Assembly: GCA_934096715.1 (NCBI GenBank)
Contig: CAKOMQ010000007.1
Location: 1 to 58,861 of the forward strand
DNA from: an uncultured Bacilli bacterium
GTDB taxonomy: Bacteria; Bacillota_I; Bacilli_A; RF39; UBA660
Length of the DNA: 58,861 bases
Direction: 5' to 3'
In this document: positions 51,099 through 58,861 of the stretch, piece by piece
Layout: every line of letters begins with the position of its first letter
How positions within the stretch are numbered: position 1 is the first letter of the stretch
Notes under the pieces: generated by a model
Seen by the model: the letters and a program-made list of their open reading frames with translations, nothing else
Databases searched by the model: none
Told to the model about the DNA's origin: nothing
Made by a program: the position numbers and the translations under genes

Positions 51099-52619
51099 CT
51101 ATTCTATCATAAATGGATCATCTATGCTACCTGTTCCACTTGAATAAACTACGTCAGTATTTAAATAGAAAACTGGTCTAACACTATTAACCATATTAAC
51201 ACCAGAAGTGTTTATAGCACCAGTGTCATCAATAACCCATGTAGCATAAGTAGTACCGCCAATAAGCCCTGCACGTGAAAGTGTCCACTCAGAATAACTT
51301 TTTGATGAATCATTATTAGTTGGATACATCCAGCTTGTTCTAAAAGTTGATGTGTTATCATAAGTGCTTCCAGTTATTGACATTGAAGTTGCACCAAGTG
51401 ATAAAGTATAGTCACTTGCATACATTATCCCTATTTTTGTGCTTAATGATACCCAGTCTCCTACAGAACTTGTCTTTTCTGTTCTATTCATTTCATGTAA
51501 GTATATTTGACTTGGTGTTAAACTATTGTAGTAACTAGGTCCATTGCTTCCGTCACCTGTTTTTGTGTTTACAGCACTCCATGTCCAGTTTTCTATTTTA
51601 TTTAACCATTTAGCTTGTTGCATATAGTTATAAGTAGTGTTATTCAAAAAATAGCCATTATTTAATCCGGTAAAAAGATCACTATCTTTTAAAGAAACTT
51701 CTATATCATAAATGCTACTCCATTTATATTCTTCTAATTGTTTATATTTAATTAATTTAACATGACTATTTCCACCTGAATCTGCAAATACTCCTAGTAC
51801 TCGATACATATATTTATCATGATTTGCTGTACATTCAGTTTCATCTGTTGTTCCAAAACAGATAAAGTTTTTAGGATTAGTTGATGCATTTACCGATCCT
51901 GTACCAACATATCTATATCCATCACCTTCGAGTCCACTTTGCCATAGATTTCCACTATCAATTAACTTTTCAACTAATATATCTTCATGAATTTTACAAT
52001 AAAATGCTTTTGTATCTCCATTATTATATGGTTCTATTTTTATTATGTATGAATTACCTACTAGTTTATCTTGAGTATTTGCTGTATTTGTTACACTACT
52101 TGTTAGTGGTATTGATACACTTTGGCCTTTTGTTAAGTTTTTGATTTTTCCATTTACTATAATACCATTGGTTCCTGCAGTTGTAAGTTCTTTTAAAGTC
52201 ATAGTCTTATCTCCAACTACTACTTTAACATCTGAGTCACTATTATCAGTAATTGGAGTTGTTACGGTTGCAGTAACCTTATAATTATAAGTACAGTCTA
52301 GTGCTTCATCTCCTTCTGGTAATTGTGCTGTTGCTAATGTGTAATTTGGATTAGTTTCAAGTGCTAGTCCACTCTCGTTTTCATTAGCATAATAAGTCTT
52401 ACCTGCATTTGCTTCGCTCATTAGATTTGCATCTAAGTTTAAGTACAATTTACTTGTATTAATCTTAAGTGTTGGGTTACCTAAAGAACCTGCTTTACCT
52501 GTTACCTTAGCACCTGTCTTATCGTTGCTCGCATTAATACTAAAGTATGCGTAAGTTCCACCAATAATCAATAATAAAACAAATACTAAAATTATAATAA
52601 CTTTATTTTCTTTTTTCAT
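51099..52619 (-). CDS. SipW-type surface protein, lectin-like C-domain (copy E)
   Basis: About 506 residues from the ATG at 52619 (the longest frame uses a GTG 9 bases upstream). GGTYAYFS signal region, then a conserved domain very close to that of copy F, sharing changes such as GKAGSLGNPTLKINTS and LMSEANAG not seen in A, B, D or G. The C-terminal domain keeps DGYRYVGTGSV, KYMYRVLGVFADSGG and VRPVFYL. It lies seven bases beyond the copy F stop, a tandem duplicate. Confidence 0.88.
   Translation of the reverse strand: MKKENKVIIILVFVLLLIIGGTYAYFSINASNDKTGAKVTGKAGSLGNPTLKINTSKLYLNLDANLMSEANAGKTYYANENESGLALETNPNYTLATAQLPEGDEALDCTYNYKVTATVTTPITDNSDSDVKVVVGDKTMTLKELTTAGTNGIIVNGKIKNLTKGQSVSIPLTSSVTNTANTQDKLVGNSYIIKIEPYNNGDTKAFYCKIHEDILVEKLIDSGNLWQSGLEGDGYRYVGTGSVNASTNPKNFICFGTTDETECTANHDKYMYRVLGVFADSGGNSHVKLIKYKQLEEYKWSSIYDIEVSLKDSDLFTGLNNGYFLNNTTYNYMQQAKWLNKIENWTWSAVNTKTGDGSNGPSYYNSLTPSQIYLHEMNRTEKTSSVGDWVSLSTKIGIMYASDYTLSLGATSMSITGSTYDNTSTFRTSWMYPTNNDSSKSYSEWTLSRAGLIGGTTYATWVIDDTGAINTSGVNMVNSVRPVFYLNTDVVYSSGTGSIDDPFMIE
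51180..51272 (-). other. Hypervariable segment of copy E (DGR-like)
   Basis: 31 codons before Arg-Pro. 13 of 14 variable positions after the Trp end in C or T, while Gly and Val anchors use GGT and GTT. The flank after Arg differs (AGA rather than CGC). Confidence 0.65.
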
Positions 52620-52635
52620 ATTATTCACTCTTTCG

Positions 52636-54150
52636 TTATTCTACTATCATAAAAGGATTTTCTAAAGAACCATCGCCTTCATTAGTAATATTTACATCGC
52701 TAGCTAAATAGAATACAGGACGAATTACACCTCCAAGAGATACGTCATCGCCACTTATTCTACCGTCATTTTGAATGCGCCATGACTTGTAAATACCAGT
52801 CCATGCACCGTACCTTGAAATAGTCCATTCATATGTATTATTGTAATTATTATTTGTTATATAAATCCAACTGTTCTTTAAATCATCGACATTAGAATAA
52901 CCGACATAATTCAGAGATTCTTCACCAATTGACAATGCATAATCACTCATATACATTAATCCTATTTTTGCAACAGGATTTAGCCATTCGCTATATAGAG
53001 TGTTTGAACTTCGATTCATTTCATTTAAATATATCTGACTAAATTTGATATTATAATAACTTGTACCGTGATAATATGTTTGTGTATTTACTGCACTCCA
53101 TGTCCAATTTTCTATTTTATTACTCCATATTGTATTTTGAAAATAATCGTATTCATTGTTTTGTAAAAATAAAGAACCATTTAAAGAAGAATATAAAGTA
53201 CTTTTATTCCATGAAATATCTACCGTTTCGTCAGAATTCCATGCATATCTTCCTAAATGTTTATATTTCATTAATTTTACATGATTATTTCCATCAGAAT
53301 CAAAAAATACCCCAATTATCCTATACATATATTTTTCTGGGTTGTTTGTACACTCTGTTTGATCAGTCGTCCCAAAGCAGATAAAGCTATCTGGATTTGT
53401 AGATTCTCCAATATTGCCACTACCACCATATCTATATCCGTCGCCTTCTAGATTTGTTTGATACATTTTTCCAGAAGCAATTAATTCATGAGTTAATAGC
53501 ATATTTCTATGTGCTTTACAAGAAAATGCTTTTGTATCTCCACTTGTATATGTTTCTATTTTTATTATGTATGAATTACCTACTAGTTTATCTTGAGTAT
53601 TTGCTGTATTTGTTACACTACTTATTAGTGGTATTGATACACTTTGGCCTTTTGTTAAGTTTTTAATTTCTCCACTTACTATGATTCCATTAGTTCCAGC
53701 AGTCGTAAGTTCCTTAAGAGTCATTGTCTTTTCTCCAACTACTACTTTTACATCTGAGTCACTATTATCTGTTATAGGATTAGTTACTGTTGCTGTTACT
53801 TTATAATTATATGTACAGTCTAGTGCTTCATCTCCTTCTGGTAATTGTGCTGTTGCTAATGTATAATTTGGATTAGTCTCAAGTGCTAGTCCACTCTCGT
53901 TTTCATTAGCATAATAAGTCTTACCTGCATTTGCTTCGCTCATTAGATTTGCATCTAAGTTTAAGTACAATTTACTTGTATTAATCTTAAGTGTTGGGTT
54001 ACCTAAAGAACCTGCTTTACCTGTTACCTTAGCACCTGTCTTATCGTTACTCGCATTAATACTAAAGTATGCATAAGTTCCACCTAATAAAATTAATAGC
54101 ACTAAAACCAAAACAACTACTAATACCTGTCTATTCCCTAACTTTCTCAT
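52636..54150 (-). CDS. SipW-type surface protein, lectin-like C-domain (copy F)
   Basis: A 504-residue paralogue, upstream in the E-F tandem pair. GGTYAYFS signal region; the N-terminal about 200 residues nearly match copy E. The C-terminal half is among the more divergent: DGYRYGGSGNIGES, KYMYRIIGVFFDSDG, MNRSSNTLYSEW, IRPVFYL. This mosaic (near-identical front, divergent back) suggests gene conversion or targeted variation. Confidence 0.88.
   Translation of the reverse strand: MRKLGNRQVLVVVLVLVLLILLGGTYAYFSINASNDKTGAKVTGKAGSLGNPTLKINTSKLYLNLDANLMSEANAGKTYYANENESGLALETNPNYTLATAQLPEGDEALDCTYNYKVTATVTNPITDNSDSDVKVVVGEKTMTLKELTTAGTNGIIVSGEIKNLTKGQSVSIPLISSVTNTANTQDKLVGNSYIIKIETYTSGDTKAFSCKAHRNMLLTHELIASGKMYQTNLEGDGYRYGGSGNIGESTNPDSFICFGTTDQTECTNNPEKYMYRIIGVFFDSDGNNHVKLMKYKHLGRYAWNSDETVDISWNKSTLYSSLNGSLFLQNNEYDYFQNTIWSNKIENWTWSAVNTQTYYHGTSYYNIKFSQIYLNEMNRSSNTLYSEWLNPVAKIGLMYMSDYALSIGEESLNYVGYSNVDDLKNSWIYITNNNYNNTYEWTISRYGAWTGIYKSWRIQNDGRISGDDVSLGGVIRPVFYLASDVNITNEGDGSLENPFMIVE
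52723..52812 (-). other. Hypervariable segment of copy F (DGR-like)
   Basis: 30 codons before Arg-Pro, same length and anchors (Trp, Gly, Val) as the other copies. 10 of 14 variable codons after the Trp end in a pyrimidine. Confidence 0.65.
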
Positions 54151-54196
54151 CCTTTATCTTATCCTTTTCTATAATTAGTTTATCCTAATAGTCTTT

Positions 54197-54231
54197 AAAA
54201 AACAAGATGTAAAACATTTTGTTTACATCTT
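54197..54231 (-). terminator. Terminator of the HerA-like gene
   Basis: Minus strand AAGATGTAAA / TTTACATCTT arms followed by G and six T, overlapping the stop region. Confidence 0.85.
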
Positions 54232-55984
54232 ATTTATTATAATTCCAACAGCCTGAAACATTACAGTTAGTTGAATATGGTAATGGATTAGGTAATTCTA
54301 GTTTAACAATCATTGGAATTTTAAATGCCGATCCAAAACATACACAAGTACCAGGTTGTAATATTTTTTGCTTCTCTACTATATCACTAGATATATTAGG
54401 TAACATCTCTTCGATATATTTAATATCTAGTGGATGGGTCATCTTAAATATTAAGAAGTTAGATACTTGGGCAATAACTGTATCAGATATTTCAACTGGT
54501 CTTTGACTAATAATATCAAGAATAACTCCATACTTTCTTCCTTCTTTAGCAATACGATCAAAAATATTATAACCAATTAAGAAAGTATCTGTATCTTTTT
54601 GAATATATCTATGAGCTTCTTCTAAGAATAAATGGAATGGCCTACTAGCACGATTAATCATTCTCTTACTATGTTCAAATAATATTCTAGAGAATATCTT
54701 AACTATTACTTTAGCATATACATCATCTATATCTTCTAAGTTAATATTAATTATTTGTGCTTTCTTACCATTAAAGTCTATTAAACTATTGATATATTCT
54801 TCTGTTTCATAGAATTTATCATTAGTAAAATAATCACCTATCTTACTATTAATTATAGTATTAATTCTTACCTTTAAGATAATAGCATCAGAATATAAAT
54901 TTTCATTATGCATAAATCCTTCACTTATTAAAGTAAATTCAAGAGCATTAGCAAAATCTTTTAAAGAATAATAAGAATCTTCTGGTACATATAAGCTACT
55001 TAGATCATCTCTAATATGTTTAAGTATATAATCAGTAATAAGAACACTTTCTCCAAACCTTCCTTGAGAGTCTATTTCAAAACATTCAGAAAGTGTTCTT
55101 GTATATCCAACACCTTGTATAACTGTATCAAAATTAAATTCTTTAGTGTTACATACCTCGATTATCTTATATATTTCATTCTTTTTATTTTGAATAGTTT
55201 CTTTACTATAGATTACAGCTAATAATGCTTTAGCAATTAGATGATTCTTATATATATTAGTATTCTCATTATCTTGACTAAATATCTTACATAATTTTAA
55301 AGCATTTTCAATAATTGGAAGTTGAGAGTGATTAGTAGCTTGTAATAAAAGTGCCAAATCATCTAAATTAAGTAAATGAACCGGAATACTTAATAAAGTA
55401 TCAGTACTTTCAGTAGGATTAGTAGTAATAAATTTATATAAATAATTAGAATTAATATTATTTATAGCTTTAAATGCATTCTTATATTCTCCATAAGCAT
55501 CAAATATAAAGATATTAGCGTTATATGGATTAAGTAAATTATTACTAAATAAGTTTTGAACTATTCTTGCTACTCCACAAGATTTACCACTACCACTATT
55601 ACCAAATATTGCTAAGTGATTAGAAAATAAAGCATTAACACTAGGACATACCATAAAGTTTTTGTATATAGCACTCATACCTAGTACAAATGAATCTTTA
55701 TTAAGAGTACCCACTAATTCAAGTAATTCTTCGCCATTAATAATTCTTATCTTACTAGTTAAAGATGGCTTTCTAAGTACACCATTTAAATACTTCTTAC
55801 CTTGAAATTCTCCTAAAAATCTTATTTTAATGACATCTTTATTTAATTCAACTATTTCACCTAGTATTCTATCTGTGTTATTTTCAAATATAACATGTAA
55901 ATTCATTAAGTCACTTACATTTACATTGCCTAAATTTTCTACATGCGCTATATTATCGCTTATGTAAAGTATACGTCCAAACAT
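54230..55984 (-). CDS. HerA/FtsK-like ATPase (DUF87)
   Basis: A 584-residue P-loop ATPase. Residues about 1-90 form a beta-rich HAS-barrel-like domain. FGNSGSGKSCG near 130 is Walker A, IFIFDAYGEYKN the HerA-type motif, and FHLFLEEAHRYI Walker B with catalytic Glu. An arginine finger probably lies near ISQRPVEI. HerA-type enzymes translocate DNA, often with the NurA nuclease; no NurA is nearby, so the partner is unknown. The start overlaps the upstream gene's last base. Confidence 0.88.
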   Translation of the reverse strand: MFGRILYISDNIAHVENLGNVNVSDLMNLHVIFENNTDRILGEIVELNKDVIKIRFLGEFQGKKYLNGVLRKPSLTSKIRIINGEELLELVGTLNKDSFVLGMSAIYKNFMVCPSVNALFSNHLAIFGNSGSGKSCGVARIVQNLFSNNLLNPYNANIFIFDAYGEYKNAFKAINNINSNYLYKFITTNPTESTDTLLSIPVHLLNLDDLALLLQATNHSQLPIIENALKLCKIFSQDNENTNIYKNHLIAKALLAVIYSKETIQNKKNEIYKIIEVCNTKEFNFDTVIQGVGYTRTLSECFEIDSQGRFGESVLITDYILKHIRDDLSSLYVPEDSYYSLKDFANALEFTLISEGFMHNENLYSDAIILKVRINTIINSKIGDYFTNDKFYETEEYINSLIDFNGKKAQIININLEDIDDVYAKVIVKIFSRILFEHSKRMINRASRPFHLFLEEAHRYIQKDTDTFLIGYNIFDRIAKEGRKYGVILDIISQRPVEISDTVIAQVSNFLIFKMTHPLDIKYIEEMLPNISSDIVEKQKILQPGTCVCFGSAFKIPMIVKLELPNPLPYSTNCNVSGCWNYNK

Positions 55985-57336
55985 TACTTGGTCACCTTCT
56001 TTTTACTATTCTTTTTATTTTTATTATTCACTTTCTTTTTTAAATTAATCTTTTTAGGTTTAAAGAAATTCCTTTTTATAAATAGTCCAAGTAATATAAA
56101 CATTATGATAGTAGATAATATGAATATAATAAATAAAATTCTTATTAAAGTATTACTATCTTTACCTAAATTATTAATTAATTCTTTTTTCTTATATTTA
56201 TTTACAATTATTTTATAAACACTAGTAGTTTTATCAGGACCACTTACTTTAACATATATTTCATTCTTACCATATTTTAAGTTTTCATTGTCTAAGATTT
56301 CTATTTTATCCCCATCTTTAGCACTTGCCACTATCTTAAGTTCTTTAATATTACTGTAAACATCTATTTCATAAGTAAATGTCAATCTATTAAATTTAGG
56401 ACTTATTTTATATTTGCTTACTTTTAAATCTGTAAGTAAACTAGTACCTTTAGTTTTATTAACAATTATTTTATATTCTTTAGTATCTCCACTTTCACTT
56501 AAAACACTTATAACAAATTCATTTTTACCACTAGAAAGTATCTTTTCACCTGTTCCATTAACAGTAGCGTTTTCATTGTTTGGAATAGCATTAATAGTTA
56601 TTTTATCAACACTTTCATTTACATTTAAAGTATATTCATCGATATTACTATTGAAATTAGGAGTTAAAATATAACCAGAAACACTAAGCAGCTTTAAAGT
56701 AGTATCATTACTAGCTATTAATCTATTTACATTTATAGTATAACTAGCACCATCATTATTATGTTTTACAAGTACTTTAAATGATTGTTTACCTTCATTT
56801 AAAAATCTTTCGCCAGTACCAGACACTACCGCTTCACTATTAGTGGCTTCAGCATTTATAATTATTTTTTCAACTTCATAAGGAAGTTCTATATCATACT
56901 CATATTTATCACTTTTAAATATACCAGACAGATCAAATTTATCTATAGTTAAACTCTTTAATGTAACATCATTACTAATAACACTAATAGGTATTTCTTT
57001 AGTACATGTTCCTAGTTGATTATTTTTATCGTCTAAAAAGCTTACTGTTACAGTTATATTTACAGTACCAATCATTTTAGCGCTTATACTTGCTTTACCT
57101 TTATCATTAGTTAAAGTAATAATTCTATCATCACCATTAATCTTATAAGTAACATCATACTTCATATCATTTTTGATAGAATCTTCTTCTACATACATTT
57201 TAGTTTTTGTATTTAAATTTATAGTATCCTTATCTAAATTTATCTTTGCATCATATTGTCCCTTACACTCATAGGTAGTTGCAGAGACATTTGCAATTAA
57301 AATAAAATTTAAAATTATAAATAATAATTTTTTCAT
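55984..57336 (-). CDS. Cell-surface protein with cadherin-like beta-sandwich repeats
   Basis: About 450 residues: signal peptide (LLFIILNFILIANVSA), an Ig-like N-domain (about 20-125), three beta-sandwich repeats of about 85 residues each starting LKSLTIDKFDLSG, LKLLSVSGYILTP and LTDLKVSKYKISP and ending in YTINVN-like strands (PF12733 type), a C-terminal helix (about 410-432) and a Lys-rich cytoplasmic tail. It is likely a membrane-anchored adhesion or structural protein. The longest frame starts at GTG 57351; the ATG at 57336 matches the signal peptide. The link to the HerA-like gene looks positional. Confidence 0.85.
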   Translation of the reverse strand: MKKLLFIILNFILIANVSATTYECKGQYDAKINLDKDTINLNTKTKMYVEEDSIKNDMKYDVTYKINGDDRIITLTNDKGKASISAKMIGTVNITVTVSFLDDKNNQLGTCTKEIPISVISNDVTLKSLTIDKFDLSGIFKSDKYEYDIELPYEVEKIIINAEATNSEAVVSGTGERFLNEGKQSFKVLVKHNNDGASYTINVNRLIASNDTTLKLLSVSGYILTPNFNSNIDEYTLNVNESVDKITINAIPNNENATVNGTGEKILSSGKNEFVISVLSESGDTKEYKIIVNKTKGTSLLTDLKVSKYKISPKFNRLTFTYEIDVYSNIKELKIVASAKDGDKIEILDNENLKYGKNEIYVKVSGPDKTTSVYKIIVNKYKKKELINNLGKDSNTLIRILFIIFILSTIIMFILLGLFIKRNFFKPKKINLKKKVNNKNKKNSKKKVTK

Positions 57337-57417
57337 CACACTTACTCCCACTATTCTAGAAATATTGTATCAAATTTATTACTTTTTGTCATTAATTTTA
57401 GAACATCTTTTTTCAAA

Positions 57418-57444
57418 GTAAAAAGGTATCCATACTTGAATACC
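57418..57444 (-). terminator. Terminator of surface-protein copy G
   Basis: Minus strand GGTAT / ATACC stem followed by TTTTT, immediately after the stop codon. Confidence 0.7.
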
Positions 57445-57445
57445 C

Positions 57446-58861
57446 TTATTCTTCGATGATAAATGGATTTTCTAGACTTCCAGTTCCATCTGTTGTAATT
57501 TTTGTATCAGATGTAAGATAGAAGACTGGGCGCACCCCATACGTAACAAACACATTGTTGTGGTTCACACAACCGTCACCTTGAACAAACCACGCACGAA
57601 ATAAACTACCAAAAAGCCCACCACGAGAAAGTGTCCATTCCCATGTTTCCTTTGTAGTATCGTTATTACTTGGATGCATCCAGCCTGTTTTTAATAAATC
57701 TTTGTTTGTATATGTTCCTGTTGTTAGTGCTAAAGCACTTGACCCTAATGACAATGCATAATCACTTGCATACATTAAGGCTATCTTGGCACTTGGTGTT
57801 GTCCATGCTCCTCCATTACAGTTTACTGCACCACTATTGTAATTAGTACATAGTGTACCATTTGATTCCTTATGCATTTCATTTAAATATATTCCTTTTG
57901 GACTACTTGCATAATAATATGAATTATTTGTTAGATCTTCCCATGTCTTTGTATTTACTGCACTCCATGTCCAGTTTTCTATTTTATTGTTCCATGTTGT
58001 ATCTTGTAGGTAATCATATGTTGTATTTGTTAGGAATCCAGAACCATTTAAACTTGCATATAATGTACTATCTTCCCAATTTACATCTGGCCTTGTATCA
58101 TTCCATTCTGCTGATATTAATTGTTTATATTTGATTAATTTAACATGGTTATCTCCATTTGCATCTGAGAATACTCCTAATACTCTATACATATATTTAT
58201 CTTGATTTGCTGTACAAGCTGACTTATCTGTTGTACCAAAACATATAAAGTTATTTGGATTAGTACTAGTTCCTACTGCGCCACTTCCTGTATATCTATA
58301 ACCATCGCCTTCTAGTCCACTTTGCCATAAATTTCCAGTTGCTATTAATTGGTCTGCTAATGTATCTTTATGCAATTTACAAGAAAATGCTTTTGTATCC
58401 CCACTTGTATATGGTTCTATTTTTATTGTGTATGAATTACCTACTAGTTTATCTTGTGTATTTGCTGTATTTGTTACACTACTTGTTAGGGGTATTGATA
58501 CACTTTGTCCTTTTGTTAAGTTTTTAATTTCTCCACTTACTATAATGCCATTAGTTCCAGCAGTTGTAAGTTCCTTAAGAGTCATAGTCTTATCTCCAAC
58601 TACTACTTTTACATCTGAGTCTGAATTATCAGTTATAGGAGTTGTTACGGTTGCTGTTACTTTATAATTATAAGTACAGTCTAGTGCTTCATCTCCTTCT
58701 GGTAATTGTGCTGTTGCTAATGTGTAATTTGGATTAGTTTCAAGTGCTAGCCCACTCTCATTTTCATTAGCGTAATAAGTCTTTCCTGCATTTGCTTGAC
58801 TCATTAAGTTTGCATCTAAATTAAGATATAACTTAGATGTTTTAATTTGCATTGTTGGATT
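57446..58861 (-). CDS. SipW-type surface protein, lectin-like C-domain (copy G, 5' end outside window)
   Basis: At least 470 residues; the frame stays open through the right edge at the point where other copies read NPTMQIKTSK, so the signal region (about 45 codons) is missing. The conserved domain is nearly identical to copies A and D. The C-terminal domain holds an insert with two Cys (TLCTNYNSGAVNCNGG) absent from the others. The 57533-57622 segment is about 46% GC by my count. The window probably ends here because assembly stopped in the repeated part. Confidence 0.88.
   Translation of the reverse strand, partial: NPTMQIKTSKLYLNLDANLMSQANAGKTYYANENESGLALETNPNYTLATAQLPEGDEALDCTYNYKVTATVTTPITDNSDSDVKVVVGDKTMTLKELTTAGTNGIIVSGEIKNLTKGQSVSIPLTSSVTNTANTQDKLVGNSYTIKIEPYTSGDTKAFSCKLHKDTLADQLIATGNLWQSGLEGDGYRYTGSGAVGTSTNPNNFICFGTTDKSACTANQDKYMYRVLGVFSDANGDNHVKLIKYKQLISAEWNDTRPDVNWEDSTLYASLNGSGFLTNTTYDYLQDTTWNNKIENWTWSAVNTKTWEDLTNNSYYYASSPKGIYLNEMHKESNGTLCTNYNSGAVNCNGGAWTTPSAKIALMYASDYALSLGSSALALTTGTYTNKDLLKTGWMHPSNNDTTKETWEWTLSRGGLFGSLFRAWFVQGDGCVNHNNVFVTYGVRPVFYLTSDTKITTDGTGSLENPFIIEE
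57533..57622 (-). other. Hypervariable segment of copy G (DGR-like)
   Basis: 30 codons before Arg-Pro. Shared anchors with copy D (GCG TGG, GGT, GTG) while intervening codons change in their first two bases. 11 of 14 variable codons after the Trp end in a pyrimidine. The downstream 23 bases are identical to copy D. Confidence 0.75.

Overview
The window is very AT-rich DNA from a low-GC, single-membrane, spore-forming Bacillota. Two spore-coat genes (a clear cotE and a cotY/cotZ relative, both with SigK-like promoters), a single-chain glycyl-tRNA synthetase, mraZ-rsmH-ftsL-PBP, tagO and rpsP-khpA point to class Bacilli. An IS30-family element with IS1630-like target behaviour (IS1630 is from Mycoplasma) suggests an uncultured lineage near the Mollicutes/RF39-type gut Bacilli; that placement is inference. 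Both window edges fall inside repeats (an IS end on the left, a multicopy surface gene on the right), as expected for a draft contig broken at repeats.

Layout. 1-77: end of an IS30-like element. 96-18287 (minus strand): one long surface-glycan operon from a strong promoter at 18305-18333. It holds a Wzm/Wzt-type ABC exporter, a GDP-heptose pathway (HddA-like kinase, HddC-GmhB fusion, GmhA), an epimerase, two polyprenyl-phosphate glycosyltransferases, GtrA, GT-C proteins, an acyltransferase-GT fusion, a radical SAM protein, a GT8-GT2-pyruvyltransferase fusion and two GT2 enzymes. 18451-22181: tagO, an OpgB/GacH-like phosphoglycerol transferase and an SGNH hydrolase. 22216-24799: glyQS, khpA, rpsP, cotE. 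24953-26833: a YhcG-type nuclease and a DinD-like protein. 27004-29500: HIT protein, CapA-like protein, CotZ-like protein and a membrane-tethered EIIB domain. 29513-30592: a complete IS30-like element inside a duplicated hairpin terminator. 30616-32950: small unknown genes and a SEDS protein. 34845-35159: a probable type I toxin-antitoxin locus. 35361-39270: YihY, a degenerate GGDEF receptor, an anchored unknown and a UPF0316 protein. 42701-46450: PBP, ftsL, rsmH, mraZ. 46622-47724: two unknown genes with near-identical promoters. 49326-51048 and 54230-57336: envelope proteins and a HerA-like ATPase.

The dominant accessory feature is a family of seven surface-protein paralogues (33035, 39406, 40981, 47775, 51099, 52636 and 57446, all minus strand) set between housekeeping genes. 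Each has a SipW-type (TasA-like) signal region, a conserved N-terminal domain and a C-terminal domain resembling C-type-lectin/FGE-fold proteins. In five copies a 30-31-codon segment just before an invariant Arg-Pro is hypervariable. Changes concentrate in the first two codon positions, third bases are mostly pyrimidines, and the conserved codons between mostly lack adenine. That is the footprint expected of a diversity-generating retroelement acting in trans; no reverse transcriptase is in the window.

Other highlights are the compact toxin-antisense RNA locus with its own promoters, terminator and 5'-3' mRNA pairing; the IS insertion whose 39-bp duplication restores the stop codons and shared terminator of two convergent genes; and a ten-cytosine tract in the structured leader of one surface-protein gene.
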